From Opeltia flavorubescens (lineage: Eukaryota; Ascomycota; Lecanoromycetes; Teloschistales; Teloschistaceae): a DNA stretch of 64,000 nucleotides. The notes beneath the pieces are model-generated. The model ran no database searches. It saw only the letters and a program-made list of their open reading frames with translations, and had not been told where the DNA came from. The stretch spans positions 248,001 through 312,000 of the forward strand of contig KE546978.1 in the NCBI GenBank assembly GCA_000442125.1, given 5' to 3'. Below are positions 48,598 through 59,462 of the stretch, piece after piece (positions within the stretch are counted from its first letter, which is position 1; each line of letters starts with the position of its first letter). The position numbers and the translations under genes are program-made.

Positions 48598-51500
48598 TCA
48601 TGTCCCAGGCTTCTTTGCCCAAACCGAGAAATTGATGTTCCCAAAATCGACGGCACCTCCATGCTTAGTAGCACTCTTCTTGTCACCTGTATCAAGTCAG
48701 CATTAAGCCTCCTCCAGCTTACGCGATGTTAAACAGTCAACAGGAACATACAAGCATCCATAGTATAAAGAAAGGCTGTCTGACAGATATTTTGCGAATA
48801 TGACAACGCGGGAAGCTCCATGTCTTCCGTAGGATCCGCGGTCAGAGTATACTCAATGGTCTTGTCATCACTCAATTTCTTCTGGGTAAGTTCCCAGCTT
48901 TGCATATTACGACAAGCCTGCAGAGCAAAGATGGTCATCTCCGTAGCGTCAAAGGTTCTCCATTTACCATCGGGGCTGCAATATGCGCCGTCGCAATCAT
49001 CTCCAGTGGCAAAATAACTTGAATCTAAAGAAGAATAGCAATTCAGATGCTCTGGTTTGGGAAGTGGAGAGGGGGTTATCGTTGGTGCCAGGGACGATTT
49101 GTCATGTTTTGAACTCTTCTTCGCATAGGCGTTGAACTCTACCAGGCCAAATTGTACTTTGCCTCCTTTCTTCTTCTCTGCGTCTTCATCGCCTAAGAAC
49201 AGCATTGGTGAGTTTGACATAGGGCAAGAGGGCTGCAAATTCGAGGGGACCACTTACATAGGTCCATTGACTTCAGAAAGCCTTGGAGGCACGCATCCTC
49301 GGTGTATAGCGTGTTGTTATAATCGACTGAGGAGATGTGCATCACGTAATCGTCATCATCAATGCTCAAGCTCACCTCGTCAATATGGTAGTCACGTTTG
49401 GACACGCAGACACGACCAATGAAGATAGCCATTTCTCGGCGATCGAACTCTACTGCATGACCACCATCCGGTGTGTGCTTAAGTGTAGGATTGCCCTTGC
49501 GATAGCATCCTTGATTTGTAGTTGGCGTAGTGATTGGTGTCGGGGATGGGGATGGTGGTGGTGGTGGAGGTGTGGATGTCTTCGAAGGCGGAGCTACTGG
49601 CGGCTTTGAAGTTGAGGTAGTAGAAATTTTTGAAGATGTTGAATGACTCGAAGAGGATGAACGGCTCGAAGATGATACTTTGTGTGAGGTAGAGGATGTG
49701 GACGTAGATGATGATGACATGGGCTGGTTACCGCCAGGCAGCTTGCAAGTGAACTAAGCAGTCGCAAATAGAATACAACTATCAGCAAAGGACAGTCGAT
49801 TTCAAGCGGATAGTACTCAGAACCGGAGTCATGAACAGAGAAGACATACCACATCGGAATACTTTGGGTCTGTAAGTTGGCCATTTTGAAAGATAGCATC
49901 AGTATCATCTTGCGTTCCTTGACGCTTGAAGAATCGCGAAACAGAATGGGAGATCCTCTTGATTGCAGAAAACGATCCCGGCGAGTTTTGTGACAAAAGG
50001 CAAGGAGCTGTGAGAGTATCAGTGGACACGAATACGCATCATGTTTTGAAGGATAGCAGTAAATATACTTACCCCCGTTGACGCCGTTATAAGCAATATC
50101 CTGCCCATCTAAGATAGGCATACGTCTTTGTAGTACCAGGTAATTCTTGACTGATTGAGCGACAAATCCCGCCGGCCATCCGTTTTGAAGGGGTAGCCCT
50201 AAGGTATAGGCTGCAAGCCCGGCTATCTGAGGTGAGGCGAGCGAAGTTCCATCTGCATACTCGTAGTTACCTACAGTGCCTGGAACAGGAGTCTTGACCC
50301 TTTCACCTAGTGCGAAAAGAGTAATGTGCCCTGTCAAATCAATATCACGCCCATAAGCGGTTGGCGCACGCCTCTGGACGCAGTTGAAAACGCTTTTGCC
50401 ACCATATCTATCAACGGAACCCGCAATAATGAGTGCGTTAGAGGCACTTGCAAAGCGTTGTGGACTCCACATTCCCATGGGCTCAAATGTATTGGTGTTG
50501 CCAGCCGCCCAAACCAATACGATATCAGTCTCCCAGGCCTCGGTCAGCAGCTGGGTGTAAATATCAGACCACTCTGGCTGGATGATGTTCCAGCGTGCAA
50601 AGTCTACATAGCGATTGGCCGGTATGATAGATTGATATGGCATAGCTACGGATAAATCAGTAGTCAGTCCTTCCAAAATCGGGATATAGCAAACGACCCA
50701 CTGGAAGTCCCGCAGATGACTGCTTTACCCTGCAAGCCCTAGTAGGATATGAGCGGAAAATATTTGCAGGATAGTATAGACGTTTTCTATCAGATATACT
50801 TACCTTGGCCCTGACATCTCTGATAGTCCACATCCAGGTCTCAACAATAGCTTCCCATGTGGAGTTTACATGACGCTCTCTCACCATTATAAGATTAGCG
50901 TGACTTGCCACCCCAACCTGATCACCAACAGCCAAGGCTGCTACCTTCGTTCCGTGTACCCATTCTTCTGATGTTGTAGGTTTTCCAACATAGTCTGGTG
51001 CACTGACGAACAGAGGCTCCAATTGCGGACCACGAGTGAATTCCTACAGATACCGGATAAGCTTGCCTACCCTCAATATCAGAGAAAGTAAGACTCACCC
51101 TATGACCATGATCAAGGTCACCATCGAACACGTAGAGAGTAACTCCATGCCCAAGAGATTCGTCAAACTTATAGTCGTATCGTGCATCAGTCATCCTCGA
51201 CTGTAACCACCCTATGTGTTCGCGTGGATTTGCCGAGAGCATACGGAGGTGCAATGCAGAATGCCGTCGAGTGGTGATATACCATTCATTCCTTGTGAAG
51301 AGCTTTGCTCGATTTTTGCGCTCACTAGATGGACCGTCGGTTGTATTTTTCTCCTCAGAAAATGTGCGGCTGTTGTTTCTCATCCCCACAATTTTATTCG
51401 GGACAATCATGTTGACAATCGGGTTTCGGTTNACAATCTTGGCTTGCTCCAGAGTCATGTGCCCAACGTAAGTTTGCCATTGGGAGGGCGGTCCATAATA

Positions 51501-54500
51501 CTGCTTTGAACCAACTCCCTTATCTGGCAGCTCTCTGATGAAAGTGACGAAGTCTTTGTCAGCGGTGCCTGGTACTGTGAGTAGTATAAATTCGTCCGGT
51601 TCCTCCTTAGCTGTCTCTGTGGGACGAGCTGGTTCTTGAGAAGCTTGTGTAGCTTTCAACTGCGGTCCAAACCCAACGACAGCAGACGGCCCCTTTGCCA
51701 AAAGTGCCACTACAGCGCCCGCAGCCGCGTAAGCTGGTGCTCGCCTTTTCAAGCTCTGTAATCCCTGAGGTGGTCGCGTGATGAACTGTGCCAGCTCATT
51801 CAAAGTATCCTGAAGCTCATTGTATAGCCGTCGATTGGCGTTTTGCACTTCAAAGACCCGAGGGAGCTGTGTTGCATCGAGATTCTCCATCTCTATCGCA
51901 TCGAGGCCTGCTCCGAGCCCTCCCACATCTTCTGCGGCCGACGTCAAAAATCCTAGCAGGTTGGGGAAGGCGCTAGAACTGATACTGGCAGCCGATGCTC
52001 CACTCAGGAGTAGGAGGCTGCTCGTGGCGACTTCGACAGCACTGACTGCTTGGTGAGCGAGGCCTTTGAGGCCATCCATGGCTGTGGAGCCGGTCTGGGA
52101 TGATGACATAGATGATTTATCCCACCTTATTGTTGGACTGGGAACACGAATATCCTTGATTGTGGTGCCTTTCCAAGAATCGCCGAGCGTTGGACTTGGT
52201 AGCCTTACATCATCAAAAACGATGTCACCTACCCCTTTTGGTGGTTTCCAATCGGTTAGTTGCTTGAAAGCTTGTGTGACCTGCTGGGTCACAGAACCTT
52301 GACGACCAATTAATTGCTGAGCCTTGCGGATGTTGTCCATGTTCACGCTCTTTGCATCTTTCACTGCGTCCTTTAGATTAGTGATTCCTTCTTGCGTGCC
52401 TTTCTGGATAGATGGCAATTTCTTAACGAGATTTTGAATAATAGGCTTCGAGTCTTGTGGCAAAGAATCGAAGATGAGCTTGGGGATAGTGGCACCAAAG
52501 AGACCTATTGCAGCTCCCACACCAGCCAACGCCTCCGACGCACGCTTTATGTCGTCTGTCTTCGGCGAATTAGATTCGCTGAGTTTGTCGATAGAGTTCT
52601 GTGCTTTTGTGATTCCTTTGGCGATGCCGTAGGCGAGAGGAAGAAGACCCAATACAGCTGCTGCACCTTCTGCGACGAATATTTCCGGTGCTGTTGTTGA
52701 GACAGACATCGAATAATTCCCGCTTGTCGTGTGGCTTGACGAGGAGACTTGGGTAGAACGAATAGACTGGCCGGATTTGTTGGAGAAAGAGGTGACTGAC
52801 GGCTTTGAAGATGACAGAGGCTTCGACATTGACATAGGCTTTGAGAAAGGTGAAGACGCCGCGGACTTGGGTGAGCTTGAAATCACAGAAGTGGGTGAAG
52901 TTGTACTTTTCGCATTGTTGGAAGTGCTAAGATGATTTGATTGCGCTGATTTCGAGAGGCTTGATGAGCTAGATCGGCTTGATGAACTTGATCGGCTTGA
53001 TGAACCTGTATGTTCCGAAGTTCTCTGGCTTTGGTCCGTTGCAGATGTCTTTGTGTTGGGCAGAGTTGTATAACCAGATTTGTCTGTAGTTTGTCGAGGA
53101 GTAGAACTAGAAATAGTAGATGAGACAGAATGGCTTGATAGAACAGATCTAGTCGATGTATCGAATTGCGTGTCAATAGTTTTCAGAGTTCCTCGTGTCG
53201 TCTGACCAGAGCTAGAAGATCGAGGTGTGCCGCTTGATGCGGAACGAATTGACGAAACACTCTCTATGGATCCAGAACTTGGCATACTAAAACTTGTTGT
53301 CCGTGACAACTTGGACGAAATACCCGAAGTACCCGATCCACTCACGAGGGTAGGTCCCTTCGTATGGGATGAACCGTTTGACTGTTCTGTCTTACTTTGT
53401 TGTACTGATGTTGTGAGCTGAGCCGCTATGCTCTTTGTTTTCGAGGAAGTTGACTGCTCTGATAATGGCTCTCCACCACCACTGCTCTCATCAGAATCCA
53501 CATTGATCATGGTCCCTCCAAAACAATGACTTGCAGCCCATTGTGTTTTCAACGCCAGCGTTTCGTCGTCATCGAACCCTATCCATTGATCGTCCCAAGA
53601 AATCTGCTTCGACAATGTTCCGGCAAGTGTTTGTGGTTTTAGACTCTTCAAATTAATCAAGTCATTGATTTCACCACTCGAGAGGAGACCAGGGGAATTT
53701 GTGCAAGGTCCTGGATTACTAGGGCCCTTGAAAGGGCAGCCAGACGAGGAGCAGCCAGGATTAGCAAGGGTATATCCACGACCGCTCCGAGACAAACCGA
53801 AGTTGATTTTCTTGAGATCCAAATCCGCAAACACTATGGGCGAGGTATCATTTTCAATCTCTCTTATGTCGGCTTGCGGGCGCACCACAGCTTCCCATCC
53901 ATTGTTTGCGGGGCTATCTGTTAAAGTACGCATCAGCTGTGAGAAAAGCGGAAATCCTGGAGAGACTATCTCATACCCCAAGGGCCATGGAGATCATAGC
54001 TGAGAAAATTAAAGAAATCGACGTATTTTTCCATCGTCTTTGGGTCAAAACCACGCAGATACTGGAAAAGCACCTTAGCACTAAGATGGACCTTACAACG
54101 TGTGGGAAGGAAGACATACGTAGTAGTCCGCAGGTAAAGAAATCGAAATGCCATATCGGTTCCCGAACACTTGTCGCATTTCCTTGATCAAGGCGACTAA
54201 GTTGGCGGTATCACTCAGCGTACCACCACGGTCCTCTGCGGAAGGGTACTGCCAATCAATGACGACACCCTGGAATGCATATTTCGCCAGGAAATTCTGC
54301 AGAGACGATAAAAAGTGAGCGCGCGTGTTCTCTGTGGCAGTGATTTGTGTCCAGGCTTGGCTGAAAGTAAGCCCACCAACAACGATCCATGTCTGTAACG
54401 AGCTGGTCTTCCGACTTGTGAATTGCTTATACAGCTCGACGTCGTCCGGATGGGATGCTGTAACAGATAGATCATTGGAATCAATGCCCGCTGAAGCGAA

Positions 54501-55140
54501 GAAGAAATGAGTGAAGTCCTTGGTATCCATTTGTGCCGGTGTGACACGGTTGCATCGGCTTTGCCGGCTATTGGAGCTACACGATCCATTCAATCAGCAC
54601 TCATCTTCACAATCCCACGACCAGCGTTCCGGTTTCAACAAAAGTACTTACGCGTATAATCCAATTTTCCTTGACATGGGAGCTGGAGCACATTTCGGAG
54701 GCTGGACGATATTGCATTTCCCAAATTTCTGTTGACAGGAACTTCCACCGCATTCTGCCGAAGTCGTCTACCAAACCATCAGCAATGTCGTAGGCATTGG
54801 AGGGCAGGTATCATACTCCACATCGACCACCTGACGAACAACAAAGATTCAGCCTGCAACTTTGCCATCCAGAAGGCGCATTTGCCCCACACGTTGTCGT
54901 GGATCCACATTTGGAGGTGCCAGGCTGGCAGCTCTGGGTGTTGTCCCGACGATTCTTATGAAAACGACCATGAACCGAATAGGGTTTCTTGTGGGCATGA
55001 AAGAGGCCAAGTGAGCGGTTTGTCTGCGACGTGGCTACCGCGACTTTTGTAACATTTGGCCCAGCAGAGACGGCGATGGATCGAGATAGGAATGTAATGA
55101 CAGCTAACCAGAAAAGCCCGAGATGCCCTATTCGTGCCAT
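48598..55140 (-). CDS. Secreted CBM18 / inactive GH18 chitinase / subtilisin (S8) fusion protein
   Basis: Twelve exons: 55140-54817, 54767-54652, 54576-54120, 54061-53977, 53917-51099, 51043-50804, 50738-50702, 50645-50073, 50007-49850, 49753-49258, 49192-48752 and 48686-48598. They encode 1,944 residues and all phases close. Order: signal peptide (1-26); chitin-binding CBM18 at about 70-135 (CGSTTTCG, LNLCCSSGGRCG, AECGGSSCQQKFGKC); GH18 killer-toxin-like chitinase at about 142-470 (TWIVVGGLTFSQAW, YDLHGPWD, INFGLSRSGRGYTLANPGC, KQISWDDQWIGFDD); Ser/Thr linker to about 735; hydrophobic/helical region to about 1110; then subtilase. The GH18 active site reads GVVIDWQYP instead of GVDLDWEYP, so the catalytic Glu is Gln256. 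The S8 triad is complete: Asp1259 (YVFDGDLDHGH), His1297 (WVHGTKVAALAVG), Ser1494 (DGTSLASPQIAG), with oxyanion Asn1409 (VWAAGN). A Ser/Pro linker and two tandem cysteine domains follow. The GH18 C-terminal half, linker and S8 Asp share one uninterrupted exon, so the fusion is not a model artefact. An n lies at 51432. Confidence 0.88.
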
Positions 55141-55851
55141 AGTAAGAAGAGGACGAGCTTTTAGCCCAGGATAACGACAGACGTGAGCAATAGAACAAGA
55201 GGTTTATTGATGAAAAGATCGAGAGAGATCGCGAGATAGGAATAACATCCAATAGAGTACGAAAACCATGATATCACAGAATCTCATAGCTTGATGTGAA
55301 TGCGGCTGGCGCATCCGTCCAGATGAACCTGGCGAAGGTGGAGAGATGAAAATAATCAAAGACATGGCAATGGGATGAATACACTTGGAATATTACCATG
55401 AATACCGTCACAGACAGATGAAGTGCATTCGATGACAATAATTCGCATGGAACAGAGCCTAGACCTACTTTACTCGAGGATGAAGACAAACGTAATGCAC
55501 GCATTCGAACACTATGTGGCTTCGCCATCGCGTAGCATAAGTCGACCTATCGATGACTACAAGCCCCAATGTTATGCGGATTTTCGAAAGCTTGCACACA
55601 TCGTAGCATAATCATCAACGGTGCTACTATCCATGGTATCATNGTTCTCCTTCATCGATACGGGTATGATATGACTGCAATGGTCAATCAATCAACATCG
55701 TTGAAACGTCTTACGCAGAAGAACTCCACATGCTCAAAACAGCTGATGGAAGCTCCAAAAACGCCTCAGCTTACCGAAAACAAATCCCGCCCAAGATACA
55801 AGAAGTAGTCTATCGTGTGCAAGCATCAAAGCCATAATAGCGTGTTTTATT
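55141..55851. other. Intergenic DNA
   Basis: 711 bases upstream of the fusion gene and downstream of the nucleotidyltransferase gene. An n lies at 55643. No gene is recognised. Confidence 0.45.
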
Positions 55852-58689
55852 CTAATTAACATTGGTCAGAGCATTCTTCCCGGAGGAGTTGTTGGGAAGA
55901 CTACGGCCTGCTGCTTTGGGGATATTGCCCATGTGTTTGGGACCTGGCGCTTCCGTGTTGCTTTGTCCGACCTTAGACTTCGCGTCTTGTCTAACGTCTT
56001 TGTTTACTGGCGGTCTGGGTCTGGGTCCAAAGTAGCGATAATTTAGATCATTTTTGGACGCGGTTTCACCGAATAAGTCCTCTGTAACCCTTCCATTTCC
56101 AGCTTCGAGGATTAATCTATGTGCTCTTCGGAATTCATCACGAATGGCAACGATTCCGTTGTGAACCACTGTTCGAGCAATGTTATGATGGATTTCGAAA
56201 GGGTCTTCGATTGAAAACAAGCTTAAAAAAAATCAGCTGAATGGATATATGACTGAGCAATATCGAGTGGGTCCTTACTATCGATGCCGGACCTCCTGTC
56301 CTCGTTGGCCCTCTACAGATGGATCCAGGACTTCAGTCTTTGCAGCAACCCATCCCTTCTCACTTTTTGAAATGATGCCACCAGGGGAACGAAGCGAGAG
56401 GACATCCATCCCCCATGAAAACCCTCCACTTGGCAGTGCAAAATACTGGAAGAAACCTCTCAGCAAACATCCGACGGTTGAATGGCGATCTTGCGTGATG
56501 AGACCATTCTGCGCCCAGTGCTGGATCTCGGACTTGTCACGCCAGAAGCGGACCGGATAACCATCGATGATGCGCGTGTTTTCAACAGAAGCATCACGTG
56601 CTGCCATGTCCACGGTCTGTAGATTAAGACAAATAGGAGGTTTCGCGACGTTAACCAGATAGTGGAGAACCATCAAAACGTAACCGTATGATGACAGAGT
56701 ACCATGATATGGGCTGTTGATCTTGCGGCGCTTGGCCCACGCCTTGATGAAGAGCACCATTGGTTTCACCCGCGGGTCACTGAGATTGTAGCATTTCAGC
56801 ATTGCTGAATTTTGAATAGCGAGAGGATTAGAGAAGATAATGTCGCACTGTATGCCTACAGTATCTGTAGGGTAGTCCAGCTGATGGCTAGGAGGTGGTC
56901 GATAACGGTTGAGAACATCTGGTAAGGAGAAGAGTTGTGCTTTACATTCAGCCAACTGCTCTGTATTCTTGCTATGCTCCACCGCCTTAAAATAATTGTA
57001 GAGTATTTTCCTTTCATGTGGTTCGAACCAGCCTTCATGAATCGCTATCTTGTAAAGCCGAACAAGTTCCTCATCCGGTAAGACTGCCTCGCGCCGCTCC
57101 TTGGGCTCCTCTCGTTGCTTCTTGGCATCAGTGACAGCTAACTTCTGAAGGCCGTTGACACTGTCAGTAAGTGGACCTTCAGTAGCATCAGTACTTGAAT
57201 TTGGCTTGCCCTTGCCAGTATCCAAATCCGATGGTTGGGAGACGGAAGCAGGGGTTTCATCTATGATCTCCGCCAAAGGCATGCCGCCCTCGGGAATAAC
57301 ACCATCATCAAGCGTATCGTCCACTGAGATGCCATCAACTGTCGGTAATAACGCTTCGTTAGTCTCTGTAAGCTTGCTCTCTTTATCCGGCTCCATTTTG
57401 ATCTTTGTAGCTTTTGGTGGAGAGTCTCTTTCCTTCTCCCATTTCTGTCGTTCCTGAAGCAGTCGAATCGCAAGCTCGGGTGTTGGTTTCTCGCAGAACC
57501 GGATTAAGGGGATCCGAGTTTTGGTCAGCAATCGTGCTCCGTATCCAAGATCGAGTAAAGCTTTTTCCAGCAAGCGTGGTATTTCTGACTCAATTGACGA
57601 TGCCTCTGGGATTGACAAGGGAGATTCAAATGCAAGATCCATGTCAGACGACTGAGTGGCGAACCCCGTACTAAGGCTTCCATAACATGTTAAACGCACG
57701 CTACTTCCGTCGAACAGCGGATTTCGTTCGATTTCGTATTCCGTAATGACGCGCTGGCAGATATCTTCCAGAACGGTTCGCACCATTTCTTTTTGCTGCT
57801 CTTCTTCGAGGGACATCTCTACTTTCGGTATTTCCACTCTGGCGACAGAGTCGAGGTAAGCTATTTGCGCTTGGATAACGGCTTGACTTGGGGGCTGGTT
57901 GTTTGGCCCTGCGCGATGAAACCAAGGTTGCTGATGAGCTGATGGAGAGGCCGTGTAGGGATTGTACAGCTGCTGATGGTGAGGTGGGGGTCGACCGTAC
58001 TGCGGATTCTGGGGCTGAAAGGCAGAGGTTCCACGCTGGAAATTTGTCTGAGGAGGGAAAGGAGCTTGGCCTGGCTGAACTCCCTGCGAAGGACGCCTGT
58101 AGTTAGAATGCACCGTTTGTACTTTCCGTTCTCCAGTGCCTGGACGATAGCTTGGAGGTTCATTCGGATGCCTCTCTTGGCTAATCCTCCCAGTCGAGGG
58201 CTGTACAGGGGTCATAACAGTACCTGAGCTAGCGGCACTGGGATGCGTAGAGGCTGGCAGTCGTTGCCTCCGAGTCTGACGTGCTGGTTTGATAGAGTAC
58301 GGCAATGGAGTTTCCATAGGGTCGTAAGGCTTTGTAATAATGTTATCTCCATTGGAGGTATTCGTTCTCTGAGGTGCAGGCTTCTTTGATCTGACTCTAG
58401 GGTGATCGCCCGTTCCATTTGGTGACGCCATAGGTTCTAGAGTCATTGGCTGTGTCTGATTTGATTGGCGTGCAACCTGGACAGGTGTTTGTTGAGTGAC
58501 AGTAGGCAGCTGCTGGCCATGTCTGGGATCAGAGACGGCAGGATGATTGTTGGGCTTGGGGTCATGACCAAGTATCATCTCTCGTAGCCTCCCTTCAAAA
58601 ATAGTGCTGCCAGTCGCTATTGATGATTGCGTTGATGTGTTGTGACCTAACCCTTCTGGTTGGGGAGCACAGGACATCTTATTGAACAT
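55852..58689 (-). CDS. Non-canonical poly(A)/uridylyl transferase (Cid1/TRF-like)
   Basis: Exons 58689-56279 and 56221-55852, 926 residues. After a Pro/Gln-rich N-terminal tail of about 290 residues the nucleotidyltransferase palm begins. It has the signature LTCYGSLSTGFATQSSDMDL near 330-350, giving the first two metal-binding Asp residues, and the third Asp near 613 in GIQCDIIFSNPLAI. The central domain follows (KPMVLFIKAWAKRRKINSPY, GTLSSYGYVLMVLHYL), then the PAP-associated segment and, across the intron, YLFSIEDPFEIHHNIARTV. Such enzymes add A or U tails to RNA 3' ends in surveillance and decay. About 200 acidic, disordered residues split the palm between the second and third Asp. The intron is phase 2, with an AAG acceptor after a GCTGAT branch. 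Confidence 0.88.
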
Positions 58690-59462
58690 TGATGATTGAG
58701 TAGTGTTACAATTTATTGCATTTCTGGTTAACTAAACCAAATGATAGATCCGTGGTTCTATTTCAAGAACGAACGTGCAAACGCATCGATGTCGTCAATT
58801 TTTGGCAAGTATGGTTGACAAAGCAAAATTTTTATCTGTTCTCGAATACAACGCAATGTAGACAAGCTATGGATGATTTATGTTGGGGATAAAAAGGCTG
58901 GAAGCTACGCTTTACCTAGGTGCAGGATGAGCACGTTCAGTAGTTTCCCGTTCTTGGATAATGTATGTCCAGAGAAACATTGCGACATGGCATCATGATT
59001 TCCTAGAATGAAATCATTGTTCAGTAAGTTGATATCACTAATAAGATATTCGGAATCCAGGTATGACATTTGATCGTAACACGGAGCACCATTGTGTGCT
59101 TGACAAACAGAAATTTAATACAATAGTAGACCGAAAAGATCTTGACAGGGGTGCCTCAATCCCTGCGGCGATCAAATTCGTGGGGAACAAACGCGCGCTT
59201 GTGCGGCCAGCCTTACAAACCCGTAACCAACAAAGGAAGCGCATTCCAATCTCCGATAAGTGATTTGCAACGAACGATGGTTCATACCAAGATATTCTGT
59301 CAGATCTGACTCGAAATTCTCATGTACATTCTCGTTAGCTATTTGATGGAAATCTTCACCCTCAGGAGCTCGCTCAGTGGTTTACCTTCACATCACTTCC
59401 TCTGACTAACAACAGGATTGGAATCCTTGAAGTTGGACAACGTCGAGAACTTGATAGCTATC
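58690..59462. other. Divergent promoter region
   Basis: 773 bases between the start codons of the nucleotidyltransferase and TFG1. No gene is recognised. Confidence 0.45.
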
